Assembly (NCBI RefSeq): GCF_031199965.1 | Contig: NZ_CP133605.1 | Location: 2,016,501-2,080,500, forward strand | Source: Paenibacillus sp. D2_2 | Lineage (GTDB): Bacteria > Bacillota > Bacilli > Paenibacillales > Paenibacillaceae | Reading direction: 5' to 3' | DNA length: 64,000 bases | Shown here: piece by piece, positions 44,981-53,929 of the stretch | Position numbering within the stretch: position 1 is the stretch's first letter | How the letters are laid out: every line of letters starts with the position of its first letter | The notes under the pieces: generated by a model | What the model was told of the DNA's origin: nothing | Seen by the model: only the letters and a program-made list of their open reading frames with translations | The model's database searches: none | Translations under genes and position numbers: made by a program

Positions 44981-45775
44981 TTGACGACTGTATTATATAA
45001 ACTGGATGCGTTCGAGGGACCACTTGATCTCCTCTTGCATTTGATCGATAAAGCGGAGATCGACATTAATCAGGTCTCGATTAGCGAGATAACCGACCAG
45101 TATCTTGAATATTTACATAACATGCAAGAGCTAGAGCTGGAGGTTACCAGTGAATTTCTCGTCATGGCGGCCACACTGTTGTCGATCAAGAGCAAACAGT
45201 TGCTTCCCAAACCGCCTGTGATCGAGCTTGATGAAGATTACGGCTATTATGAAGAGGAAGAGGATCCGCGTGAAGAACTGATCCGCCAACTGATCGAATA
45301 CCGAAAGTACAAGGGGATTGCAGAGCAGCTGCATGAAATGGAGTGGGAGCGAAGCTTGATTTTTACGAAGGAACCCGAAGACTTAACTCCATTTATGCCA
45401 GAAATTCAGGAGAACCCGGTGAAGGGGCTGCATACCCAGGATTTAATTGAAGCCTTTCAGAAAGCGATCCGCAAAGCAGCCAAGCGCAGCGTGGTGGCCC
45501 GCATTCATCGGGATGAGATTTCGGTGAAGGACCGGATCAAGGAAGTAGTCTCTATCCTCGAAGATAGTGGAAAGGGAGGCAGACTGCTATTCTCCAAGTT
45601 ACTGCATGAGGAGATGTATCGTCATGAGATTGTCGTTACGTTTCTGGCTATCTTGGAATTAATGAAGATGAAGCAAATCGTTTGTTATCAGAACAAACTA
45701 TTTGATGATATAGTGATAGAGTGGAGAGGTGAAGTTACGGCCGATGAATTTTCAGGAATTGAAATCGATTATTGA
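44981..45775 (+). CDS. scpA: Segregation and condensation protein A
   Basis: 264 residues from TTG 44981, after GGGTGGAGGA. Kleisin subunit that bridges SMC heads in bacterial condensin. The N-terminal YKLDAFEGPLDLLLHLIDK, SEFLVMAATLLSIKSKQLLP and C-terminal winged helix (VTFLAILELMKMKQI) are typical. The acidic linker YGYYEEEEDPREEL is visible. It overlaps scpB by 32 bases. Confidence 0.96.
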   Translation: MTTVLYKLDAFEGPLDLLLHLIDKAEIDINQVSISEITDQYLEYLHNMQELELEVTSEFLVMAATLLSIKSKQLLPKPPVIELDEDYGYYEEEEDPREELIRQLIEYRKYKGIAEQLHEMEWERSLIFTKEPEDLTPFMPEIQENPVKGLHTQDLIEAFQKAIRKAAKRSVVARIHRDEISVKDRIKEVVSILEDSGKGGRLLFSKLLHEEMYRHEIVVTFLAILELMKMKQIVCYQNKLFDDIVIEWRGEVTADEFSGIEIDY

Positions 45776-46382
45776 AGGTCTGCTATTTCTTGCCGGGAGG
45801 AAGGAATCAGCGTAACGCAGCTGGCGGAAGTAACCGAGCAGCGTAAGGAGATCATTAATGATGCTCTCTTGGATTTGAAGAACTCCTTTGAACGGGCGGG
45901 ACGAGGTATACAGGTTGTGCAAATTGCTGGTAATTATCAATTAGCGACATTACCACAACATGCACCTTATTTTGAAAGACTGGCTTATTCCCCTTCCAGG
46001 ACTTCTCTCTCAAGCTGCGCTTGAGACATTATCGATTATCGCCTATCGTCAGCCAATTACTCGGATTGAAGTAGAGGAGATCCGTGGAGTCAAATCAGAA
46101 CGAGCCATTCATACCTTGGTGAATAAAGATTTGATTGAGGAAGTTGGACGGGCTGAAGCGATCGGACGACCGATTCTGTATGGAACAACCAAGGCATTTC
46201 TCGGTTATTTTGGGCTTGCTAGCTTGAAGGACCTGCCAGTAATGGAGGATGTCCAACCATCGGATCAGCTTGAAGAGGAGACTCAGCTATTATTCAAGAA
46301 GCTAGAGGAACAGCAGCTGACATTTGATGATGTAGCGCGTGACAAAGTTAATGTGAATAGCGACGAAATGAAACTTGAATAA
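45744..46382 (+). CDS. scpB: Segregation and condensation protein B, two apparent indels
   Basis: Condensin accessory winged-helix protein that dimerises on ScpA. ATG 45744 lies within scpA, after GAGAGGTGAAG. One G is missing near 45797 (expected [18 protein letters not shown]), and one TC unit of a TC tract is missing near 46010 (expected [15 protein letters not shown]). Adding these three bases gives 213 residues. [20 protein letters not shown] and [13 protein letters not shown] are well conserved. Confidence 0.93.
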
Positions 46383-46396
46383 GCCCATAATTGACT

Positions 46397-46432
46397 AAAA
46401 AACCTTTACCGTAAGCGGGTAAAGGTTTTTTG
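46397..46432 (+). terminator. Intrinsic terminator of scpAB
   Basis: AAAAACCTTTACC pairs with GGGTAAAGGTTTTTT around GTAAGC. Confidence 0.88.
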
Positions 46433-46467
46433 CGTTTATTGCTATTTAGCGCGAGTTCTCCTGTTTC

Positions 46468-46505
46468 ATTTCATGATCCAAAGTGGACCTTGCACAACCT
46501 CTAAA
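46468..46505 (+). repeat. Fragment of the interspersed repeat (right end)
   Basis: CATGATCCAAAGTGGACC followed by TTGCACAACCTCTAAAT corresponds to the right end of the family (GTGATCAAAAGTGGACTTT, GAACAACCTCT). The rest of the element is missing. Confidence 0.55.
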
Positions 46506-46566
46506 TCGTAGCGAATGTTTCTCATAGTGAACAGACATACTATTAGGAGCTTGTTATCTGAATAGC

Positions 46567-47318
46567 ATGGAGGGCGTTCTCGTGTGGATTTGGCTCGGAA
46601 GCAGCCTGTTCCTGCTGTTTCTCATCATTGTGTTACTCCTATCATCGCATATCAAGCTTCGGTTCTTAGCCAAGAAGAGGAACAAGAATGACTTGGTCAG
46701 AATAAATGTCACTTTTCTTTTTGGCATGATCTCGCTTCACTATAATATACCGGAGATTGAACTGAAGAATTTGCAAGATGGATTAATAATCCGGGAGAGA
46801 ATAGCAATAATTTGAACGAGGGACAGACGGCAAATCACGAGCAGGCAATTAATAAACAGAAGATTGAGCAATGGTTTGATAATTTCAAAATGATGCTGGA
46901 AGCTACTCTAGGACTACGTAGATGGATGAAAACTACGCTGAAGCATGTTAAGGTAACACAACTGGATTGGTCTACCAATATTTCCCTTTCAAATGCTGCT
47001 CATACTGCCACATTGACCGGTTTTGCATGGGCACTCAAATCGACCATCATCGGCTTTTTGTCGTATCATATTTCACTTCGGCAGCGTCCCAAGTTATTCG
47101 TAGTTCCTAAATTCGGCGCTTCTCCTGCATTCGTTAGCGAACTGCAATGCACGGCACGGATTCGCTTGGGATATGCGGTATATGCATTGTTCATATTTGT
47201 CTTCCGGATATTACGGGAAAATAAAGGGTTGCGCAAATGGCTAAAGATATTAGCCAAATCGAAATCCGCCAAATCGAAGAAATCGCCGCCAGACAGTCAT
47301 GATACTTCAAGGGCTTAA
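46567..47318 (+). CDS. ytfI: DUF2953 membrane protein (YtfI-like), one apparent frameshift
   Basis: An N-terminal helix (VWIWLGSSLFLLFLIIVLLL) is followed by a cytosolic domain (RINVTFLFGMISLHYNIPEI), then, after the break, LDWSTNISLSNAAHTATLTG, a second hydrophobic region and a Lys/Ser-rich tail. One G is missing near 46796 (expected IREENSNNLNEGQTAN). Corrected length is 250. DUF2953 proteins such as Bacillus YtfI precede gerW (ytfJ), as here. Function unknown, probably sporulation-related from context. Confidence 0.78.
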
Positions 47319-47406
47319 ATCCCATACATACAACAGTTCCGGGATGAGCAGACTATGATAAGCGTAAGAAGTCCTTATTTAACCCATTTCTTAAGGAGGA
47401 AGAACA

Positions 47407-47853
47407 ATGGCTGAACATCCAATTCAAGGATTAATGCAAACGGCGATGGAGAACATCAAAGATATGGTTGATGTGAATACCATCGTTGGTGAACCAGTAC
47501 AAACACCTGATGGCAGTGTGATCTTACCAATCAGCCGCGTAGGCTTTGGCTTTGCCGCTGGAGGCAGTGATTTCTGTATTGATAATGATAATGAGAAAAG
47601 CCATTCCGACAGTTCCGCTAAAGACGGTAAAATAAGACCGTTCGGCGGTGGTAGCGGGGGCGGTGTCTCGATTAATCCAATCGCTTTTCTCGTTGTTGGC
47701 ACTCAAGGCGTGCATATTGTTCCACTCGATAATCAGACTCATTTAGCTGAGAAGATGATTGATGCGTTGCCTAACGTCATCGACAGAATCCAGGCGATGA
47801 TTCCAAATCGCAAGGATGATGAGCCTCACATTGAAGTGCATACCGATCTTTAA
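47407..47853 (+). CDS. gerW: Sporulation protein GerW (YtfJ)
   Basis: 148 residues after TAAGGAGGAAG. The sequence EHPIQGLMQTAMENIKDMVD, VGEPVQTPDGSVILPISRVG, FGFAAGGSDF and the glycine-rich PFGGGSGGGVSINPIAFLVV match YtfJ/GerW, required in Bacillus for germination with certain nutrients. The frame is intact. Confidence 0.93.
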   Translation: MAEHPIQGLMQTAMENIKDMVDVNTIVGEPVQTPDGSVILPISRVGFGFAAGGSDFCIDNDNEKSHSDSSAKDGKIRPFGGGSGGGVSINPIAFLVVGTQGVHIVPLDNQTHLAEKMIDALPNVIDRIQAMIPNRKDDEPHIEVHTDL

Positions 47854-48117
47854 AAATTCGCTTTTGATAAGAAGACCGATCGATGTAATTCAAGGATGAG
47901 CGACCGCGATTAAAGAAGTGAATCAAGAAGTAAACTCGGCATTAGAGGCCTAGCTTCATCAAAGGGGCAATAAACGATCCTTTCCGGAAGCTCCGGGAGG
48001 GTTCTTTTTTGTAGATAACGAACCTTTAGTCGTGGCCCTGCTGAATGCAAGATTCGATGCTGAATAAGCGTTCAGTGTTACATCGGAATCAAAAGTGGTC
48101 TTATTGACAACCTCTAA
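47854..48117 (-). repeat. Interspersed repeat, copy G (degenerate, long form)
   Basis: Begins straight after the gerW stop with AAAATTCGCTTTTGATAAGA. The segment GACCGATCGATGTAATTC then AAGGATGAGCGACC is shared with copy H, showing a long subtype. The middle (about 47960-48040) is replaced by a terminator and unrelated sequence. The far side (GCAAGATTCGATGCTGAATA, AAAAGTGGTC, GACAACCTCT) is in forward orientation, so this may be two fused partial copies. Confidence 0.65.
47974..48011 (+). terminator. Intrinsic terminator after gerW
   Basis: GATCCTTTCCGGA pairs imperfectly with TCCGGGAGGGTTC, followed by six T. Confidence 0.75.
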
Positions 48118-48122
48118 CTGGG

Positions 48123-48151
48123 ACATACTATTTTGGTGAAATGCATATAAT
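48123..48151 (+). promoter_or_regulatory. Candidate sigma-E promoter of dacB-spmA-spmB
   Basis: ACATACT, 14 bases, CATATAAT. The -10 fits sigma-E (CATAnAnT) and the -35 fits in five of seven positions. It ends 41 bases before dacB. The Bacillus dacB-spmAB operon is sigma-E dependent. Confidence 0.5.
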
Positions 48152-48192
48152 GTTACAAGCTCACCAAGCAATTAGCCGAAAGGAAAACGACG

Positions 48193-49383
48193 ATGAGAAT
48201 GACATCCAAGATACGCTTTATATCTTTGTTGATGGGCTGCTTACTATTATTATGTCCGTTAGCAGTACAAGCTCAAGAACAGGATAATCAGAAGAGTCCG
48301 CAGCCCCCGGTGAACCATGCCCAGGCGATAGCCTTGATCGATGTGACTTCCGGCAGGATTCTATATGAGCATCATGGAAATGAAGAGCTTCCGATTGCCA
48401 GTCTGACAAAGATCATGACGGCTATTGTCGCCATTGAACAAGGAAAGTTATCTGATAAGGTCAAAGTTGGCCGGGCCTCGTACGGTAAAGAAGGCTCATC
48501 GATTTATCTTCATTTGGGCGAAGAGATGACGCTTGAAAACATGTTATACGGATTAATGCTGCGCTCAGGGAATGATGCGGCTTCAGCGATTGCCGAGCAT
48601 GTAGGTGGATCTGAGGACGGATTCGTCCGACTAATGAATGAGAAAGCGTCTCTGCTTGGACTTGCCCATTCTCAATTTCAAAATCCTCACGGGCTTGACG
48701 CCAAAAATCATTACTCCTCTGCGATTGATCTGGCCAAGCTAACAGCTTATGCGATGCATAATCCTAATTTTAAGGAGATTGTTAAGACACCGGTCAAGCA
48801 AGCTCCAAACCCGAATGATCCTTGGGATTATAAATGGATTAACAAAAATAAAATGCTTCGCTTTTATGAAGGGGCAGATGGGGTTAAAACAGGCTTTACG
48901 AAAATAGCTAGGCGCTGCCTGGTAAGCTCAGCCACCCGAAACGGCCAACAACTCGTCGTTGTAACGATAAATGATGGGGACGATTGGAATGATCACCGTA
49001 AATTGCTTGATTATGGCTTTGCCCATTTTCCGCTGGTGGAGATCATTAAGAGGGGACAAACCTTACAAAGCGGAATCGTCGCAGGTACAGGCTTTAAATA
49101 TGCACTGACCCCGGAAGAATCCAAACAGATCGGGAAAAATCTTGTATTGCAAGATGAAAACGAGGTTAGCTTCGGCAAGCGAGGGGAGCTTCACATATTG
49201 ATAGACCAGCATCCAATCGGCAAAATTCCGGTGTATAAGCGCGGCAGCATTCCACCGCTCTCAAAGCAGTATCAGCAGGTATATAGCACTGGCGGCTTGC
49301 AGCCGGATTGGTTCACATCATTTCAGCAAGCACTAAGATCATTGTTATTTTCGGGGATTAGGGGAAGGTCCAGGTTTGGCTGA
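48193..49383 (+). CDS. dacB: D-alanyl-D-alanine carboxypeptidase DacB (PBP5*-like)
   Basis: 396 residues. A signal peptide (ISLLMGCLLLLCPLAVQAQ) is followed by SxxK in PIASLTKIM, SxN in RSGNDAASAI and KTG in VKTGFTKIARR. It controls peptide cross-linking of the spore cortex from the mother-cell side. The order dacB-spmA-spmB identifies it among DD-carboxypeptidases; dacF lies 16 kb away. The frame is intact. Confidence 0.93.
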   Translation: MRMTSKIRFISLLMGCLLLLCPLAVQAQEQDNQKSPQPPVNHAQAIALIDVTSGRILYEHHGNEELPIASLTKIMTAIVAIEQGKLSDKVKVGRASYGKEGSSIYLHLGEEMTLENMLYGLMLRSGNDAASAIAEHVGGSEDGFVRLMNEKASLLGLAHSQFQNPHGLDAKNHYSSAIDLAKLTAYAMHNPNFKEIVKTPVKQAPNPNDPWDYKWINKNKMLRFYEGADGVKTGFTKIARRCLVSSATRNGQQLVVVTINDGDDWNDHRKLLDYGFAHFPLVEIIKRGQTLQSGIVAGTGFKYALTPEESKQIGKNLVLQDENEVSFGKRGELHILIDQHPIGKIPVYKRGSIPPLSKQYQQVYSTGGLQPDWFTSFQQALRSLLFSGIRGRSRFG

Positions 49384-49402
49384 AAGATAGGGGAAGAGGG
49401 AT

Positions 49403-50029
49403 ATGGTAAATAAAATATGGCTGGGACTCATCATCATCGGCTTTTTATTCGCTGCGGTCAAGGGCGATATCAATACGGTGACTCAAGCGGCCTTCGATGG
49501 CGCTGCAACCGGTGTAACGGTATGCTTCGGTCTGATTAGCGTGCTCGTCTTTTGGCTAGGAATGATGCGCATTGCGGAAGATGCAGGTCTGATTAAGACG
49601 ATCTCCAGACTACTTGGACCTGTTGTGTCTTATCTGTTCCCCGATGTACCTAAGAATCATCCTGCGATGGGTTTTATTCTTACCAATATGAGCGCGAATT
49701 TGCTGGGTCTTGGAAATGCCGCTACGCCGATGGGGATTAAAGCAATGCAGCAGCTCCAGGAGCTGAATCCGGATAAGGATACAGCATCTCCAGCGATGTG
49801 TACGCTGCTTGCGCTAAACACAGCGAGCATTACACTTATTCCTACGACATTAATCGCAATCAGACTTAATTATAACTCGGCGAACGCGGCAGAGATCGTA
49901 GGCTCTACGCTCATTGCGACCATGATCGCGACGACCGCTGCGATTGTTGCCGATCGTTTCTACCGCAGACGCTACACAAGGAAGACACCGCCGCTAAGCC
50001 CCTCAAAGACCATTACTTTGAAAAGGTAG
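49403..50029 (+). CDS. spmA: Spore maturation protein A
   Basis: 208 residues; GGGGAAGAGGG before the ATG. A membrane protein with the nucleoside-recognition (Gate) domain: FGLISVLVFWLGMMRIAEDA, GFILTNMSANLLGLGNAATP. Needed in Bacillus for normal core dehydration and heat resistance of spores. It starts 19 bases after dacB. The last 15 residues are basic. Confidence 0.94.
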   Translation: MVNKIWLGLIIIGFLFAAVKGDINTVTQAAFDGAATGVTVCFGLISVLVFWLGMMRIAEDAGLIKTISRLLGPVVSYLFPDVPKNHPAMGFILTNMSANLLGLGNAATPMGIKAMQQLQELNPDKDTASPAMCTLLALNTASITLIPTTLIAIRLNYNSANAAEIVGSTLIATMIATTAAIVADRFYRRRYTRKTPPLSPSKTITLKR

Positions 50030-50045
50030 AAAGGGGTGAGCTTCT

Positions 50046-50579
50046 TTGTTGGAGTGGGTTAATCTACTGTCGTCCTGGGCTGTTCCTGTCATGATCGCAT
50101 TTATTCCCTTATATGCCTATTTTAAGAAAGTGCCTGTATACGAATCCTTCGTCGATGGAGCGAAAGACGGCTTCAACACAGCGATCGGGATTATTCCCAA
50201 TTTGGTAGGCATGATGGTGGCTATCAGCGTCTTTCGAGCCTCGGGAGCGCTAGAGTTCTTTGTCGGACTAATATCGCCCTTATTCGAATCCTTCCGTATT
50301 CCTGCTGAAGTGCTCCCACTAGGCCTACTGCGTCCGCTAACAGGCACAGGATCTCTAGCTTTCACAACAGATCTTATCAAAACCTATGGTCCGGACTCTC
50401 TGATCGGAAGGATTGCTTCGACCATTCAGGGGAGTACAGATACCACCCTGTACGTGTTGACCGTATACTTCGGGGCTGTAGGGATTCGCAATGGGCGTTA
50501 TGCGCTTAAAGTTGGTTTGTTCTCAGATATTGTCGGATTCTTCGCTGCGGTCTTTATTTGCCTAATTTTATTCGGCTAA
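50046..50579 (+). CDS. spmB: Spore maturation protein B
   Basis: 177 residues, TTG start at 50046 after AAAGGGGTGAG. Gate-domain membrane protein paired with SpmA: YESFVDGAKDGFNTAIGIIP, PLGLLRPLTGTGSLAFTTDL and GSTDTTLYVLTVYFGAVGIR are characteristic. A terminator follows. Confidence 0.94.
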   Translation: MLEWVNLLSSWAVPVMIAFIPLYAYFKKVPVYESFVDGAKDGFNTAIGIIPNLVGMMVAISVFRASGALEFFVGLISPLFESFRIPAEVLPLGLLRPLTGTGSLAFTTDLIKTYGPDSLIGRIASTIQGSTDTTLYVLTVYFGAVGIRNGRYALKVGLFSDIVGFFAAVFICLILFG

Positions 50580-50607
50580 ATTATGATATAGTGGATACAT
50601 ATTGTTT

Positions 50608-50656
50608 AACCGCCTTAATGAGGGAGTATTCCTACTTTGGCGGTTATATTTTTTGG
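50608..50656 (+). terminator. Intrinsic terminator of dacB-spmAB
   Basis: AACCGCC pairs with GGCGGTT over a 24-base loop, then ATATTTTTT. Confidence 0.7.
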
Positions 50657-50736
50657 AATGTGAATAGCTTAATTGCGGCCTATTGTGAATTTCATCTCCT
50701 ATAGGTATCATGTGTATTGAGGTGACTAAAGAAAAG

Positions 50737-51591
50737 ATGGAAAGATTACAGAAAATACTAGCAAATGCTGGCGTAGCTTCACGCCGAAAATGTGAGGAAT
50801 TGATTTTGAACGGTAAAGTGATGGTGAACGATGAAGTCGTGACCACGCTTGGAACGAAAGCTGATCCGAATGTAGACGTCATTATCGTGAACGGCAAAAC
50901 AATCGGTGCAGAGAAGAAAGTATATATCGTAATCAATAAACCGAAGGGCGTTATTACGAGCGCTTCAGATCCGCAAGGAAGAAAAATAGTCACCGACTAC
51001 CTGAAAGGTATTAAAGAGAGATTATATCCAGTTGGACGTCTCGATTACGATACTGAAGGCCTGCTTATTTTAACAAATGACGGGGATTTTGCCCATCTGC
51101 TGACTCATCCTAAGCATCACGTCTCCAAGACTTATTTGGCAACGGTGAAGGGTGTACCTCATGGTACTGAGTTAGAGAAGCTTAAGCAAGGTATTATGCT
51201 CGAAGATGGAATGACGGCCCCAGCAGAAGCGGAGTACCACGATATCGATCCAGAAGGTAAGCAATCGACGATTTCGATTACAATCCATGAAGGAAGAAAC
51301 CGTCAGGTGCGACGTATGTTCGATGCGATATCACACCCGGTTCTCAAGCTGAAGCGGATCTCCTTCGGTGATCTATTTCTCGGTAATTTGAAGAGAGGGC
51401 TCTATCGCCACTTAACGAAGGAAGAAGTAGAAGGACTGTATAAGCTGGCTGAAGCAGCTGGTAAAACGAGCAAACCTTTTAAAAGAGAAGGCTCGGACAA
51501 AATGGACAAGACGGACAAGACGGACAAGACAGATAAGTTGGACAAGCCTTTCAAAAAGAGAGGAAATTTCAAACCGCGGAAAAAAGTTTAG
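50737..51591 (+). CDS. rluB: Pseudouridine synthase RluB/RsuA family
   Basis: 284 residues from ATG 50737 after GAGGTGA; the frame opens at 50710. An N-terminal S4 domain (ERLQKILANAGVASRRKCEE) and the catalytic domain with the Asp in PVGRLDYDTEGLLILTNDG make it an rRNA pseudouridine synthase, probably of 23S rRNA as in Bacillus YpuL. The C-terminus carries a lysine/aspartate-rich tail with repeated DKT units encoded by tandem GGACAAGAC repeats at about 51500-51547. Confidence 0.93.
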   Translation: MERLQKILANAGVASRRKCEELILNGKVMVNDEVVTTLGTKADPNVDVIIVNGKTIGAEKKVYIVINKPKGVITSASDPQGRKIVTDYLKGIKERLYPVGRLDYDTEGLLILTNDGDFAHLLTHPKHHVSKTYLATVKGVPHGTELEKLKQGIMLEDGMTAPAEAEYHDIDPEGKQSTISITIHEGRNRQVRRMFDAISHPVLKLKRISFGDLFLGNLKRGLYRHLTKEEVEGLYKLAEAAGKTSKPFKREGSDKMDKTDKTDKTDKLDKPFKKRGNFKPRKKV

Positions 51592-51718
51592 CCTATTCAG
51601 ACACATAATATTCATAATTCCCCTTGCGAAAAATATGGCAATTTTCGTTATAATGTTCATAGGATGTTCACTATTTGTTCATTGATGTATGAAAATTGTC
51701 ATAGTGAGGAGAATTGAT

Positions 51719-52251
51719 ATGGGGAAGGCGAGACGTCCTGTACAAATTTTTGTATTGCTCTGTATCGTAGTGTTAGGAGCATATGCCATCAATTCAGCAG
51801 TGTTCAGCAGAGGTAGCGATAAGCCTGTGGTGGGCGGCAAGCCTCCAGCTGTCAAGCTGCTTGGACTTGATGGCAAAGTACATACCCTGGAAGAATATAA
51901 AGGCAAGGCTATAGTTATCAATTTCTGGGCTACTTGGTGTACTTATTGTGTAAATGAGATGCCAGCTTTGCAGCAGCAGTGGGAGAAGTGGCGTGATTCC
52001 GGAGTGGTTGTGCTTGGAATCAACACCGGTGAAGATAAGATGACGGTAGCCAATTTTACGCAGCAAATAGGGACGGATTTTCCGATTCTATTTGATTCTG
52101 ATAACGAAGCTGTTCGCGAATATGGAGTCGTACCGATGCCGACTACCTTTTTGTTGATAAAAAAGGTAAGATCGCTTCCATTCTTGAAGGTGAGCTGAAT
52201 CTGAACACTTTGAATGAACAGATTAAGAAGCTTGTTCAGACTGAGGGGTAA
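51719..52251 (+). CDS. resA: Thiol-disulfide oxidoreductase ResA, one apparent frameshift
   Basis: Membrane-tethered thioredoxin-like protein that reduces apocytochrome c haem-binding cysteines outside the membrane. ATG 51719 after GAGGAGAATT. N-terminal anchor (IFVLLCIVVLGAYAINSAVF), active site WATWCTYCVNEMPAL, then GVVPMPTTFF. One T is missing near 52152 (expected TTFFVDKKGKIASILEGELN); corrected length is 177. The active site reads CTYC, not the CEPC of Bacillus ResA. A loose promoter (TTGCGA, 19 bases, TATAAT at 51649) lies upstream. Confidence 0.92.
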
Positions 52252-52256
52252 AGACG

Positions 52257-53927
52257 ATGGCATTGATTGAGAATACCAAATGCGAATGTGGTCATCAGAA
52301 CCGGGTCGGTACGGTGCTGTGTGAGTCCTGTGGAAAACCGCTGGACGATCGCGGTGACTCCAAGGAATTACTGGAAATGCGTTATGATGGTGTAGCAAGG
52401 CGTTCCCAACGTGTAAACCCCAATTTCATTGATAGGATCTGGAACTTTTTCTCGTCCGTGAAGGTTGCGGTTTATTTGATTATCTTTACCCTGCTGGGCG
52501 CGATGTTGGGCACTATTTTTGAGCAGGAGAGTAGCTTCATTAATTTTGATCCGACTACCTTCTATAAGAACAAATATGGGCAACTCGGTGAGATATACTA
52601 TAAATTAGGACTCTCTCACACTTATGAATCTTGGTGGTTTGTACTACTGCTAGTGATGATCGGTGCGTCCCTCGTCATTTGTAGCCTGGACCGAGTGTTG
52701 CCACTTTACAAAGCGCTTTCAAAGCAGCGTATCCCGAAGCATCTGCAGTTCCTTACACGTCAGAAGGTTGTCTATCAGGGACCTATCCAAGTGGAGGAAG
52801 ATGACTGGGTTGAACGTGCCGTCAAGCCTCTCAGACAGAAAGGTTATCGGGTTCATAAAGAGAAGAATGCAATTCTCGCCGAGAAGCAGCGTTTTAGCCG
52901 CTGGGGTCCCTATATTATACATATCGGACTGATCGTGTTCCTATTGGCCGTATTGTTCAGGGGCTTGCCTGGATTGCATTATGATCAGCATTATTGGTTC
53001 CCCGAAGGGGAGAAGACGAAGATTCCCGGGACGAACCTATATCTGGAGAATGAGAAGTTTAGAGTGGAATATTATTCGGAAGATGAAATGTCCGAAGGCT
53101 TCCGTAAGACAGGTAAAGTAGTAGCAAAGCTGTTCGAGACGAAGGCGGTTCTGTATGAATGCACCGCGAATTGCGATGATCCTTCCAAGGAGCCTCAGCT
53201 CAAAGAAGTGCAACGACACGCGATTCAAGTGAATGATCCTCTAACTTATAAAGGGCTTCGTGCCTATCAATTTGATTTCGACTTAACCCCTAAGCTGCGT
53301 TCGGTTCAGCCTATATTGGTGAATAAAGTAACTGGGGAGCAATATGGAAAGTTCAAGCTTGAAATGAAGAATCCGCAGCAGGAATTCAAGCTTGGTCCGT
53401 ATACATTGGAATTGAAAAATAAATTTATGGATTTCTCCTTAAATGAACAAGGGCAGCCGATATCGAAGTCCAAGGATCCGAATGCACCGGCATTTCTTTT
53501 TGTGGTGAAGGGACCGGATTTCCCTGAGGAAGGCAGCCAGTTCATCTATTTTCCGAAGCAAATCGATAAAGAACGATTCCAGCAGGATGCCATTAATGAG
53601 AAACTTGGCGGTGTAGAGAACAAACTGGAATTTGTTGTAGAGTCGATGAAAGACGTTGATATTATCGCTTCATCGAGCTATATGAATATTCGCATTGATC
53701 GGGCCATGCCATTTGTCTGGCTTGGACTTGGGATCGTAATGCTCGGTTTGATCTTGAGTTTCTATTGGCAGCATCGGCGGATATGGCTCCGCATAGATGA
53801 TGGAATATTGACGCTTGGCGCGCACACCACCAAGAATTGGTTCGGTTTGCGGCGTGAGGTGTTATCCTTCTTAAGCACGATGGATATAGAAGCGGATGAA
53901 AAGTCATTGGAAAATGGGGGAGAATAG
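52257..53927 (+). CDS. resB: Cytochrome c biogenesis protein ResB
   Basis: 556 residues, five bases after resA. With ResC it delivers haem for System II cytochrome c maturation. It begins with a four-cysteine zinc ribbon (CECGHQN...CESCGKPL) not typical of ResB. ResB follows: helices FSSVKVAVYLIIFTLLGAML, WWFVLLLVMIGASLVICSLD, GPYIIHIGLIVFLLAVLF, a large extracytoplasmic domain and a final helix PFVWLGLGIVMLGLILSFYW. The frame is intact. Confidence 0.93.
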   Translation: MALIENTKCECGHQNRVGTVLCESCGKPLDDRGDSKELLEMRYDGVARRSQRVNPNFIDRIWNFFSSVKVAVYLIIFTLLGAMLGTIFEQESSFINFDPTTFYKNKYGQLGEIYYKLGLSHTYESWWFVLLLVMIGASLVICSLDRVLPLYKALSKQRIPKHLQFLTRQKVVYQGPIQVEEDDWVERAVKPLRQKGYRVHKEKNAILAEKQRFSRWGPYIIHIGLIVFLLAVLFRGLPGLHYDQHYWFPEGEKTKIPGTNLYLENEKFRVEYYSEDEMSEGFRKTGKVVAKLFETKAVLYECTANCDDPSKEPQLKEVQRHAIQVNDPLTYKGLRAYQFDFDLTPKLRSVQPILVNKVTGEQYGKFKLEMKNPQQEFKLGPYTLELKNKFMDFSLNEQGQPISKSKDPNAPAFLFVVKGPDFPEEGSQFIYFPKQIDKERFQQDAINEKLGGVENKLEFVVESMKDVDIIASSSYMNIRIDRAMPFVWLGLGIVMLGLILSFYWQHRRIWLRIDDGILTLGAHTTKNWFGLRREVLSFLSTMDIEADEKSLENGGE

Positions 53928-53929
53928 GT

